Shown here piece by piece: positions 1 through 10,500 of a DNA stretch of 51,803 nt. Source of the DNA: Gonium pectorale (Eukaryota > Chlorophyta > Chlorophyceae > Chlamydomonadales > Volvocaceae); the NCBI GenBank assembly GCA_001584585.1, contig LSYV01000024.1, positions 528,326 through 580,128 of the forward strand, read 5' to 3'. How positions within the stretch are numbered: position 1 is the stretch's first letter; each line of letters begins with the position of its first letter. Under the pieces are notes generated by a model. It did not search any database. It was given only the letters and a program-made list of their open reading frames with translations, and was not told where the DNA came from. Made by a program: the position numbers and the translations under genes.

Positions 1-8
1 ATGTACGC

Positions 9-37
9 GTTACGGTGTGCTCAAAGCAGTTCTATAC
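9..37 (+). repeat. Dispersed repeat D, copy 1
   Basis: Shares a block containing GTGCTCAAAGCAG and TTCTATA with 25186-25219, where a 3-nt CAG insertion separates the two parts. Both copies lie outside recognised exons. Confidence 0.6.
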
Positions 38-104
38 AAGCCAAAACAACCTAGCCGGCAGCCCATGAGCCCGACCCAGCTAAGTGACCCTCTAAGTACT
101 TAAC

Positions 105-190
105 GCTGGGGCGCTGGGCACTGGGGCGCTGGGCTGGATATAGGTAGCTGGGCTGCGCTGCGCTGCGCTGGGCTGGGCTGGGCTGGGCTG
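105..190. repeat. GGGCT/GCTGC pentanucleotide microsatellite
   Basis: Runs of 5-nt units (GCTGC, then GGGCT) follow degenerate GGGCGCTGGGCA-type units. No coding reading is supported. Confidence 0.8.
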
Positions 191-611
191 ACCTCCAGAC
201 AGCGTGGCCGGCAGTGCGGAGATCGCGGACGCGCGCGCGGAGACGCCCGTGTGTCCGTAGGGGGATGGTCGGCCTGCGCTGTCCGGGAGACGCTGAGGGA
301 GAAGGCAGGAGCCGGCACCCGCTGCCAGAAGCCCGCCCGGCCGGGAAGCACGAGGAGGGACAGCACCACGTTGGGGCGGCCGCAGTGTGCGAGTCGTCCT
401 CGACAGCGCAGCTGGCTAGCCGCCGCGCTGCCAAGACGCCGAACTACTGTGCGATTGGATTTTTTTGGGGGGAGGGGGTGGCGCTGCTGGCTCTATGCGA
501 CCCCAGCGCCCTGCGGCAGCTCGCTCGACCCACCCCCCATGGGCTGCTGCCCCCTCCCCTCCTATCCCTTCCCACGTAACACACTCGCCCGAACCGACTC
601 CGAACCCGCAG

Positions 612-3600
612 GCCCGCCCCGGCGACCGCCGGCGCCCGCGTGCCCTCCGGAGCCGCCCCCCGTCTGTCATGGGAGGTGTGCCTGGTGACGGACACCATGG
701 ACCACAACCGGGACCCCGTGCAGGTGGGGGAGGGGGCAGGGGTCAGGGGGGCAGGTGGGGGAGGGAGGGTTCAGGGGGGGGTCAGGGTGGCGGGGCAGGG
801 GTGTGGCAGGAGGACAGGGAGGTGATTGGGATCAATGGGACCCAAATCGTTGGTCTCCCTTACTCTCTCTCTCCCCCCTCTCTCTGTCATCGCGATTGCC
901 GCCGGATGCCCGTAGTTGCCTGCTAAACCCCCATGTTCTCGTCAAGCTCCCATCCCTCTCTCTCTCTGCCTGTCTCTCACCGCCCCTCCCTTCCCGTGGC
1001 GGTGGTGCCGACGCTGGCGGCGGCGGCGGCTGTGGCGGCGGCGGCGGCTGTGGCACACAGGCTCTGCAGTACTGTACGGCCATCGACGGGCTGCCCAGCG
1101 GCGACGGCCACGGCGGCTGGCTGGTGTCGTCCTCCCGCAAGCTGCTCAATCTGTGGGAGTGCAGCGCGGGCGGCGGCCGCGGAGCGCCGTCGCTCATGGT
1201 GGGTAGTTGGTGGGCGAGTTGGTGGGCGCACGATTGGGGAGTTGAAGGGAAAGGGGAATGAATAACGACGAGCTGGGCGCCAGCAGCGTGTGTCCCGTCC
1301 GGCGGCCAAGCCGGTCCTTGCCTCGTTTCGCCGGCGGTGGGCGGTGGGCGGCGGTTGCGATGCGGGGTCGGCGCGCGTTCCGGTGCGTCCTACGTGCGTG
1401 ATCGCCGTTTCTGTGTGCGACTCCGCCGGTGAGGAGCGCGTTTCTGTGGGGAGCGCGTCCGGGGAGCGCGTTTCTGTGTGTGTCTTCGGTGGTTGGGGCG
1501 GGCGGTTCGGGTGTGTGGGGAGCGTGCAGGGGTTCGGGTTTGGGGTTGATTGATGATGGACCCCAACAGGCGACTGTGCGTGAGACGCGGGGCGCCGCCG
1601 GCGCCCACGCAGGCCCCAACCTTGCCCCCGAACTGCGTAACAACCCGCCCGCCCCCCTCCCGCCATGCCCTCGGACTGTTTACCCCCTCCCGCCCATCTC
1701 TCGCCCCCCCTTTCTACAGCTCCTACACTCCCAGGAAACGGACTTCTCGTCCTCCCACCTGGCGGCCGAGCCCTCCTGCCAGCTGCTGTTCGCCGCCTCG
1801 GCCGACGCGCGCACCGGCGCCGAGTGTGTCACCATCCACTCGCTCAACCCCGAGGCGGGTATGCTGGCGTTCAAGTACAAGCTGGCGGTGGTGCCGCCCA
1901 ACCAGCAGCGGCCCGCGCCGCCGCCCGGCGGACCGCAGCCGCCGCGCCTGTTGAGCAAGGTGCGCCCGCGCCTGGGTGTTTGGGAGGGAGGAGGAACGGG
2001 GGAGGGTGCGGAGGAGGGTGCGGGGGAGGGTGAGGGGGAGGACGTTGTGTAGGAGTGGGAGAGGGAGGGGGGGGGGTGAAGGGAAAGGGGAACGAAGAAC
2101 GACGAACTGGGCGCCATCAGCATATGTCCCGTCCGGCGGCCAAGCCGGTCCTTGCCTCGTTTCGCCGGCTCCCGAAGGTGTCGGCGATCCGAAAGTCCAG
2201 CAGCCGCCAGGTGTGCACCACCGGAGGGGGGGTGATCACGACTCTACAGCGCTCTACGATAGTGCTGCTGAATGCTCGTCCTGTTCAAAACCAGTGGTGA
2301 AATGTGTTGGTGTTGGAGAACCAGTGTCATCAGGCCCCCCTACTCCACTCCACACCCCGTTCAGCTTGCCCACGGTCTAACCCCAGCTCCCTACCCCGCA
2401 CTCCTCCTCACACACATACCCCAGCCCCACCCCTTTCGCTCTTCGGGTCAGGCGGGCTTTAGCGATCGGGCTTGGGTGTCGGCCGAGACTGCAGGGATAG
2501 CCGGTCCGGGCTTCTCAGCCCGTTCAGACCACTGGCCCCGTGGTCCATGCATGCGCAGGACCCACAGGGAGGGATGGTGCCAGCGCTCAGCGCTCAGCTC
2601 TCAGCCTTTCAGCCCCCAGGTGTTAACCTCGGGAGAGACACGCGCCCCCAGGCTCCTCTACTGAGAATGCCTTCCAAACCCACTACCCCCACCCCCACAC
2701 CCAGGTCGCCTCGCTGCACTCGTTCGGCGGCGGCCTCCGCTCCACCTGCGCCGCCGCCTACCAGGGTAACGTGTACGTGTACGACGCGCCCGGTCTGGCG
2801 GCGCCGCCGGGCGCGCCGCCCACCGGGGCGCCGCCCAAGGGCAGCTGGAAGGCGCACGACTCTGCGCCCATCTCGGCGCTCGTCACCAGCAATGCAGGCG
2901 GCGCGCGGGTGGCGACGGGCGCCAAGGACGGCCACGTCATCCTGTGGGTCGGGGGAGAGGGAGGGAGGGGAGGGAAGGCGGCCGGAGCCGCGGGGGCGGG
3001 GGAGCGGCCGGGGGTTGGGGACTGGGATGCAGGAGTATATGACGGTTGTCTGGTGGGATTTTGGCGCAGTTAGCCGTTGGCCGTTAGGGGCGGCTGGCCT
3101 CCCTCTGGTTCAAGGTCGCACAACAGGGGTGCCGTCTGGGGCAAGTAACCCCAAATGCACTCGTCAAGTCCGTCCCCCTTCGGACTTGACGAATAATGTG
3201 CTATAGTACCAGTTGACGCCAAACGTATGAGCCATGTTGGTTTTAAAAGACCCTGCACCGGGCATACTACTGCTGCATGGCAGGACACGTTCTCTCACCC
3301 ACCCCCGCGTCCGTTAACGGTTACCCCCCTCCCTAGCGCCCCCTTATACTGCTTGATGCTAGGATGCCGCTCCTAACGAAGCCCGTGCCCCTTGGAACTC
3401 CCCAACCCACTGACTGTCCTACGGACTGTCCGGTGTTCCCCCCCCCCGCCCGGGCCGCAGGTGGGACATGCGGCAGCGCCCCCCGGGCAACTCGTGGCGC
3501 GCCCGCGCCCACACGCAGGCGGTGACGGGGCTGCAGGTGACCAACGACACCACCATCGTCACCACGGCGCTGGACGGCAAGGTGCGGAACGGAGGGGGGG

Positions 3601-4841
3601 GAGTGGAGAGGAGGGGGGTTGGGAGGGGTCGAAGAAGGGGGGAGAAAGGGGAGGTCCCTACCGGCGTGACTGTGAAGGGGCGTGACAGCCCATAGCGGCA
3701 GCCGAGGGCAGGGGCCGACGCCCAGTGCGCGGGGGGGGGGCTTGCTGGGCGCAGTTCATTTCGAGCGCTGGAGGAGTGTTTGGCTCTCCTGCGGAACCCG
3801 TCAGGATGCCCACCAGTTTGCAGAGGACCCGTTCGCACATGCTGGGGTCGTTACTGCAGTCTTTGACCGCTGATGGACAGTGTCGGCTAAAACTTGACCT
3901 CGCCCCTCCCCCGCGCTACCCCCCTACCCACACACCCACCCCTAGGTGAACATCTGGGACCTCCGTAGCACGGCCGCGCCGCGTGCCAGCTGCTCGCCCG
4001 ACGGCAGCGCCGTGCTGGGAGTCAAGACCAGTCCCGCGGGGGACTGCGTGGCGGGTGAGGTGCCGGGCTGCCCTCGTGGCGCGGGGGGTGGGGCGGCGGG
4101 GGGGGGGTAATGAAGAAGCGAAACGGGTCGCATCGAATCTCACACAAAGTAAGAAAAACGTGTGATGGTCTTGGCGTAGTTGTAGGCGACCTGCGAAACT
4201 GCGACGTCAGCGACGAGCGAGCAGTAGCGGGGTGGGGAGGGGTGGAAGGGGCTGCCGGGTGTGCTGGGGCCTGGGGGTTTGGGATCGGGTGGTTGGGCTT
4301 TGGGGATGTGGGGGCTGGGTTGGGTTTTGGGCGTATCGTGGCGAATGGGGAGGGCGAGCGTGTGAGCAAGGGCCCCACGCCCTTTCCGCACCACAGAGCG
4401 CCGCGTGCCGCTGCCCGCCGTCCGCCCCTCGCAGCGTCTTGCGCAAAGAAGGCATGTCCGGTGCCTCCGGTCCTCCCTCCCGTCCTGGTCCCCCTCCTGC
4501 CGCGCATGACATCGCCTTCCGTACGCACTGCCCTGCCCCCCAAACTCCCCGCGTCGCCACGCTTCGCGCCGCCTCCTGACCTTGCCCCCAACTCCAGCAG
4601 CGTTACGACCCGTCTCCCCCCTTCGCTAACCAGCTCCCTCCCCCCGCACCCCTCTGCAGTCTTCACGCAGAAGAACCTGGTGAGCGTGGACCTGCTGGAC
4701 GGCGGCGCCTCCACCTCGCCCATCACCACCTCCCCCCTGCCGCGGCCCTACCTGGACATCACCTGGAACGCCGCCACCGCCGAGATCTACGCCGCCTCCA
4801 CCACCGGCACCGTCACCGTCTACCGCCAGACCTACTCGTAG
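612..4841 (+). CDS. WD40-repeat protein, C-terminal portion (5' end not resolved)
   Basis: Seven exons join in frame with GT-AG introns: 612-723, 1061-1198, 1735-1959, 2705-2943, 3461-3581, 3946-4054 and 4660-4841 (TAG at 4839-4841). They give 374 residues. The blades read LVSSSRKLLNLWE, VATGAKDGHVILWDMRQ, VTTALDGKVNIWDLRS and a final IYAASTTGTVTVY strand that would close the propeller. The WD pairs are completed only when exon 4 ends at 2943, which restores ILWDM across the junction. WD40 propellers are scaffolds, so the partner and the process cannot be named from this sequence. The first exon starts in phase 1 after an acceptor, so a start codon should lie upstream; an in-frame ATG at 700 is possible but less likely. 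Two introns (1199-1734 and 1960-2704) carry copies of one dispersed repeat. Confidence 0.8.
1242..1335 (+). repeat. Dispersed intronic repeat A, copy 1
   Basis: About 90 nt in a WD40-gene intron. It contains GAAGGGAAAGGGGAA, CTGGGCGCCA and, at its end, GGTCCTTGCCTCGTTTCGCC. It closely matches 2077-2170 and the reverse strand of 23920-24012. Confidence 0.85.
2077..2170 (+). repeat. Dispersed intronic repeat A, copy 2
   Basis: Near-identical to copy 1 and in the same orientation, in the next intron of the same gene. The shared blocks are GAAGGGAAAGGGGAA, CTGGGCGCCA, GTCCGGCGGCCAAGCCGG and CTTGCCTCGTTTCGCCGGC. Confidence 0.85.
2641..2690 (+). repeat. Dispersed intronic repeat B, copy 1
   Basis: The core CTACTGAGAATGCCTTCCAA is followed by ACCCACTACCCC. 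It lies at the 3' end of a WD40-gene intron, just before the acceptor at 2704. Other copies lie at 18220-18266 (reverse), 22021-22053 and 23579-23625 (reverse, diverged). Confidence 0.8.
3161..3192. repeat. Perfect 12-bp stem hairpin in an intron
   Basis: TCGTCAAGTCCG at 3161-3172 and its exact reverse complement at 3181-3192 flank an 8-nt loop (TCCCCCTT). A GCAC/GTGC pair lies just outside the stem. It sits mid-intron (2944-3460) in the WD40 gene. Confidence 0.75.
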
Positions 4842-5229
4842 GCAAGAGAGTGACCTCTGCCTGGAGGGAGGCCGCCCGCACCCGCAGCGGGCTGGCAGGA
4901 GGGGGGCGAGCGCCTGCCGCTGCAGGATGAAGCCTTAGGCTGGCGCCGCCGCAGTGAGCGCTGGGAGAGGGCGATTTGCTTAGGATGGCAGGATGCGGGC
5001 AGCCTGACGCCACTGAGGCCGCAGGCTGGCGCCGCAAAAGGGAAAAATCTGCATAGGAGGGTCGGGGGGGCGCGCAGCGGCTGCCCTTGGCCTTCCTAGC
5101 CGATACACACCGTGGCTTCCAAGACGTTACCAGCAGGTTTTAGGATGGTAACAGCCGCTTGTCTAGGGAGGCGTCACCCGGCGGTGGCGGCGGAGTGGCC
5201 CGCCACAGAGGGGGGGCGCAGAAGGGATG

Positions 5230-5234
5230 TGTAA
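5230..5234 (+). terminator. Candidate TGTAA polyadenylation signal of the WD40 gene
   Basis: First TGTAA noticed downstream of the stop at 4841. TGTAA is the usual volvocine polyadenylation signal. It would give a 3' UTR of about 400 nt. Confidence 0.4.
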
Positions 5235-5825
5235 GGGATGCTGGGATGCAGGATGGAGGCGAGGGCGTGGTGGCGGCGGCCATGGTGGCCGCCCCGCGCA
5301 CCCGGCGCACTGGGCTAGGAGCTCGGTGGCGGGGGTTTCTCGATACGGGTCCCTCGATATTCTGGGGTGAACAGCGGCGGGTTGTGCAGGGCGGGGAGGG
5401 CTGCTGGTGCAGGACGATCCGATTGGCATGTGTCGCACGCAGGATGGGGTTTGGGGCGTGGCAGACGGAGGCTGGGGCAATCGGCTGCAGTTCGCGGCCC
5501 GCGCAGGAAATGTGGGGCGCCATAAACCGCTGAGAGTTGGGGATTGCGGGTACCGTATGCGGATCTGCTGGCGCTGCACAAGGCGGGCTACACAAGGCGC
5601 CTGCATGTGGCCGTGGACGCAGGCATGACGCAGCAGCAAGCAGCTTGGCTCGTGTTTTGTACGGATGGACCATTTGCCGTGGGGCATTGCGGCTGTGCGA
5701 TCCTGGGCTTTGGACCAGGCTCGACGCAAGTAAGCCAGTCGGGTGGCTGGCTTTCACCAGTTATGCCGCGCTGTCAGGCTCTGCCGTACGGTACGATGGA
5801 AAGCGCGGCACCGTATTGTAGGGAA

Positions 5826-5851
5826 AAAAAGAGAACCAGAAACGGGGAAGG
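5826..5851 (+). repeat. Dispersed repeat E, copy 1 (26-nt exact match)
   Basis: Five A residues, then GAGAACCAGAAACGGGGAAG and a final G. The same 26 nt occur at 39907-39932. No gene is recognised here. Confidence 0.8.
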
Positions 5852-6449
5852 TAGGGCGTTGCCGCCCAGCCGTGCACACAGTCTCGTTGCGCCCAGCAGG
5901 CCCCCGGGCGGTGCATCGCATCGCGTCAGTGCGCAGCGTTCGGCTCGTCCAGTCCAGTCCTGCAGCCATACAGTGACCCCATCTCGTACCGGCACGCTCC
6001 TGCTTCGCACCCGGATCGCCAGAGTCGTGTTGTTGTGCACGCGCCCTCCGCTGTCGCTGCCTTCCATCAGCCCTCGTAGCGACGCTCACAGGGGCATCGT
6101 GTCTATGCGGGTAAGACTTCACCCTGTGTACATATGGGAGGGATGGGAAGGACCGTATGCGGCTGGTCGCGGTAGGGAAGCGGGGCAGGGGGCGCCGGAA
6201 ACGGGTTCAGAGCGGCCTGCCAGCTAGGCCCTTGGCAGCAAGTGCCGCACATAGCTCGCGTTCACGGGCTGACTTGTGGGCCTCGCCACTTGTGCAGGAA
6301 GGGCGTGCTTCATTTCTCACACGTCTCACAAATTCTCACACGATGACTGCCGTACAAGGGCACACATCGTACCACGGCACTGTGTACAGGGCGCAGCACA
6401 CAGCACACCACTTGACTCACGTGGCGGGTCAATAGAGCCACATCCAAAA

Positions 6450-7073
6450 ATGGACAAGATATTCAAGGAGGTTGCGGTTAAGAAGGTCGGGACCATCAGC
6501 ACGGAACCGATGCAGCGACACCATACCGACAATACTCTTTCCGCTTGTAGCTCTACAAGGACTGCATGTTTCTGGCAAAGTACTTTGGGCGAAGAGTGAG
6601 TTCGGCAGGCCTGCATCGTTATTGGTGTGCTGGATTGAGAGCGACGACGTGTTCTTGCTTCGTAGCAAGGGAATGAGAAAGTGCTGATGGCGCAAGTGCG
6701 GGATCAGTTCAAAGCCAACATGAATGAGCTGGACGATGACAAGGTGCAGTGATGGAAGCTCTTTACGCTTGCTAATGGATGAAGACTCACTGAGAATGTA
6801 CTGCGATACTATGCAGATCAAGGAGCAGAAGGAAGCGTGAGTTTAGGGTTGCGCTGTCCCAGGGGTCGGCCGTTGGCGGCCAGGGCTTTCACGTGACAAA
6901 CCCAACCCCCTGCAGAGCCATTCGGGCGCTCCACAACCTCCATCTTCTTGAAGCGGATCGATATGTGCGGGTGAGAAGCAATGGCCCCATGCTGCTCGGT
7001 TAACCTCTGCTCTCCGCTTCACAGAGTCCTGAGACTTGGCACATCTGTATCCCCGCAGGACAAGAAGAAGTGA
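6450..7073 (+). CDS. Small LYR-motif (Complex1_LYR-like) protein, six mini-exons
   Basis: Exons 6450-6485, 6551-6595, 6666-6743, 6817-6836, 6916-6970 and 7059-7073 join in phase to 82 residues (stop 7071-7073). The signature is LYKDCMFLAKYFGRR, then VRDQFKANMNELDDDKIKEQ, then a helix with AIRALHNLHLLEADRYVR and a KKK end. Order and length fit small LYRM proteins of the LYRM9 type: an LYR tripeptide, a three-helix bundle and 75-90 residues. Known members work in mitochondria in Fe-S delivery or respiratory-complex assembly with acyl-carrier protein. The tripeptide here is LYK rather than LYR. Introns are only 65-88 nt, much shorter than in the neighbours, and codon use is less GC-biased (ATA, AAA and GTT occur). 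Exon 1 and the last exon are the least certain. The gene converges with the prolyl hydroxylase gene. Confidence 0.7.
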
Positions 7074-7121
7074 CAACGGCACAGCACCTGCACGAGGATA
7101 TCCAGCCGAGCAATGTAGCAC

Positions 7122-7126
7122 TTACA
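7122..7126 (-). terminator. Candidate TGTAA signal (minus strand) of the prolyl hydroxylase gene
   Basis: TTACA on the plus strand, which is TGTAA on the minus strand, about 400 nt downstream of the minus-strand stop at 7527. If used, the 3' UTR would overlap that of the convergent LYR gene. Confidence 0.3.
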
Positions 7127-7376
7127 CGTGGGCAGAGTTGAGCCGCGAGGCTACAGCGTTTATTGCGGGGCACACTCGGCCGAAGCGGGCATATGGGCGG
7201 TTGCATTCGAGACGTTCAGAGCGCTCTCCACGAAAACCACCCTAAACTTCCTTACGGTCTATCATGCTGTGCACAAGAGGCAGTCCGCCAATGTGGATCT
7301 TGGATCCTAGGCCCACCGCTACCGGTACTTCAGAGCATTACTGCCTCGACACGTTTGACAGTGTCCATTGCGTCCG

Positions 7377-7381
7377 TGTAA
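7377..7381 (+). terminator. Candidate TGTAA polyadenylation signal of the LYR gene
   Basis: TGTAA about 300 nt after the stop at 7073 and 146 nt before the stop codon of the convergent hydroxylase gene. Confidence 0.45.
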
Positions 7382-7526
7382 TCACGATGTGGTTGCATGT
7401 CACGGAGTATGTGGTTGCCATGCATAGTCTATCCGGCTACAGCCATTGCGCAGTATCACTGCGCTCCTATACGGGGGAAGCTTGCTCCCCGCCATGACGG
7501 GCTATTAACAGCCTGATGCAAGCCCC

Positions 7527-10500
7527 TCACAGCTCGCCGCCGGGCGTGCGGTCGCTGTTGGTCCCGATACGGAGCTTGTACTCGCGGTAGCGCTCATCGT
7601 AGATGTCGTTCATGTCGTAGTGCGTGGCGTGGATCCTGGATCCGGGACGAGCAGAAGGGGCAAGGGACAGGGTCGAGGCGTTGAGCCGGAGGGTTGCGGT
7701 GCGGCCACAACGCGCACGTAGTGTGAGTATGGATGCGGCATCTGGTGCTGTGTAACACCATGCAGACCCTCCCACAGATCACGGATCTGCGGCTAAGTGT
7801 GCAGCCAGGTGGGCAAACAGAGCACCCCGTTCGTGACCCAGCCCAGCACCTCCGCTCACCGGCAGGTGGGCACGCAGATGCCCTCAACAAGCTCACCAGT
7901 GCTTGGGACACGCGGCCGCCCTGCCCACCCCCGTGATCGTTTGGGCAACGCGATCCTCACATTGCCACCTTGACAGATTGCTTTCCACCCCAACCCAGAC
8001 TAGACTCTCCACCGTGCGCCCGCGCCGTCCCGCGCACCCACCACTTGGTCATGCTAAACTTCTCTCCGCGGATGACGGGGCAGGCGCCGTGCATGGAGCG
8101 CTCCTCCAGCTCGCCGTTGTTCTTCATGGAATGGAACAGGATGGCTGCACGGGCCGGGCCGAGAGGGTGAGGGGGTGAGAACGGAGTCAAAAAGTGGTGG
8201 TCAAGCACAGCTCATCTTCCCCAAAGATGCTTCGCTTCTCAGCTCGCACATCCGAGTCTCAGCCCGCTGTCATCTCGCGCGCGGACAGATCATACGACAG
8301 GGCGTAAGGCGCCCGCGGGACAGCTGGCAAGCGCGAAGGGCCTCCCAGCCACCGCCCAGCGCCCCGCTAACGGCCTACCATCGCCCTTGCGCGGCTTCAC
8401 CGCCAGGTTGTACTTGGCGCACTCGGAGAAGCCGACCTGGGGAGGAGACGACGTATGTGTGCGCGCATGTGGAGGGGGGGAGCTGCAGGTCAGCCGGGAG
8501 TGCTGCAAGGGCAGCCTGGTGTCATGCGACACTGAAGGAAGCAGCGCGCCGACAGCGATGCTGCCCTCACGGTCACACCACACAGGTTGCGCGCGTCGCC
8601 GGAAGCGGCAGAACGCCCTGTACCGTCTCTCGCCCCGTCACTCTGTGTGCCAATCTCCGTGGCGGCTATCCTGCCAAACCAGCCCAATCAACGATGAATC
8701 CAGGCTCGTGCTTGACCGGTTATTTCGGTCCAAGCGCACGCAACTTACATTGATGCCGTTGGGGGCGGGGATCTTGGGGAACACCGTCTCGCCACCCTCC
8801 TGCAGTGTTGGGATGGGCAGGAGCTCATCAGGTCGGCAACCGAGGGGAGGAAATAGATCAATGTCCAGAGACAGTAGTCCATTTTAGTGCCAACAACTTT
8901 TCATGTTTCATACTGCCTTGCTTTACTCTGAGTAAACCGCTGCACCAGCACCCGGTGCGCATCCGACCAGCAATTGCTCGTGACATCAGCTGCTCGCCAC
9001 AGCTCCCCGCGCGCACAACACAATACAGCCAAACGCCCGCCCGCCACCGTGTCCCCCAGGTACACCGTGCGCACGGCGGCCGTCTCAACCCGACCCTGCT
9101 CTGGTCTGCAGCAGCCCGCTGGGTGCCCGGCAAACTCACCCACCACCCAGCACACCCTGCTCCAAGCCGTCGCGCTCACCTCCGTATCCAACAGGTACAT
9201 GAGCACCGTGGCGTAGCGGTTGCCGCCATTCGCTGAGCCCTCCTTGTGGAAGAAGTAGTCTGCAATTGGAGGAGAGTGGGGGATGAGTGGCCATACATGA
9301 GCAGCAGCATCTGAATCCCTGCATCCAACTCTAACACGACGTGTTTTAAGCTTCAGGTTGTGTTGCACGAGCATGCGTAGGGTGATGGGACAAGGCCCGC
9401 CTGGCGGCTTTGCGGGATCCAAGAGGCTCCCATCCGAGGCCTGGAGTCGACTGACGCCTACGATGCTTCTGAACTTTGGAGGGTTCGGTGCAAGCCCCTG
9501 GCCAAACGGACCCGGACAAGTAGCTTCAGTGTCCTGCGCGCCATGAGCGGCCGACCCCTATCCCCTCCCTCTCTTCCTAAGAAAACACTGCAACCCCTAA
9601 ACACCGAAGCGGCTCCCTGCACGGTGAACGGAGTTGAAACACTTACCCCACTGAACTCCGGCACACATCCCGTGTCACGCCCAGGCAGTCGGCGCACATG
9701 GCGCGCCGGGGCAAGAGAGGAAAGGGGAGGAAGGGGCACAGCGGGATGGACAAAGGGGCAGGTACATGACTGGAGAATGACACACGCACCGTGTCCCGAG
9801 TCTGGTCAAGGACCTAAGGCACGTGCCCCGATGTTGCCCGTTGCCGTACTTACGTGCGAGTCGTACTTCTGGTCCTTGCGGTACCGCAGCACCTGCAGCG
9901 CCTCACCCGCCCAGACCGGCGTCATGGTCCAGTCGGACAGGCGCTGCTCGATGGCTGCGCGGCAATTGAGTACATGCAGCGAAGGGTCATGACGAGCCCG
10001 TGGCAGAGGTGCAGTGTGCCACCAGTAACATCAAATGCAACATCAGAGATGCACCTCCAGGCACGGCACCACGATATGGAAAGCCCCAACATCTTTAGGC
10101 ACTCGACAGGACCAGGAGCTTCAGTTAGGAAAGTCCCGCAACATCCGCGCGCATAGCGGCGGACCCTTTCCGCGAGCATAGCGGCGGACCCTTTCCGCGA
10201 GCATGCAGCGCTTGCGAACAGGGCCCCGCCGCCCTCACCCTCGATAATGGCATCCTCCCCGCGCTCGAAGAACATGCCGTCCGAGGTGCGGATGTCCGAC
10301 ACCACGCTGCCCCCGCTGGCCGAGTCCACCACGCCCGACCGTTCCAGCCTGTCAGACGAATGAGAACAGCCGGGGGGGGGGGGCTTTCGGGCTCACACTG
10401 GTTTTCTATGTACGTCCTGTGAGGTCCGCGAGCAAAAGAAACGAGGGCCGTCGTGTGCACCGCGCGGTAGTGACCGAGTCGTTGCAGGGGCTTGCATGAT

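Larger units (their letters stand above)
1..611. other. Left-edge stretch without a resolved gene
   Basis: I cannot place an exon here. The stretch ends at a good acceptor (CAG at 609-611) that opens the first WD40-protein exon, so it is probably intron or the 5' part of that gene. It holds a pentanucleotide GGGCT/GCTGC tract (about 105-190) and one copy of a short dispersed repeat at 9-37. Confidence 0.5.
4842..6449. other. Interval between the WD40 and LYR genes
   Basis: Probably the 3' UTR of the WD40 gene followed by intergenic DNA. A protein-like stretch begins near 5550 (VPYADLLALHKAGY, HVAVDAGMTQQQAAW) and ends at a good-looking GTAAGC donor near 5729. I found no matching second exon, so I leave it unannotated. 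A 26-nt exact match to 39907-39932 lies at 5826-5851. Confidence 0.4.

Noticed and set aside
3090..3160. GGTTCAAGGTCGC considered as a tRNA T-arm
   Set aside because: No matching acceptor stem, D-arm or anticodon arm can be drawn around it.
5140..5757. 205-codon minus-strand open frame after the WD40 gene
   Set aside because: Low-complexity Pro/Ala/Arg/Cys composition, no motif, and it covers the likely WD40 3' UTR.
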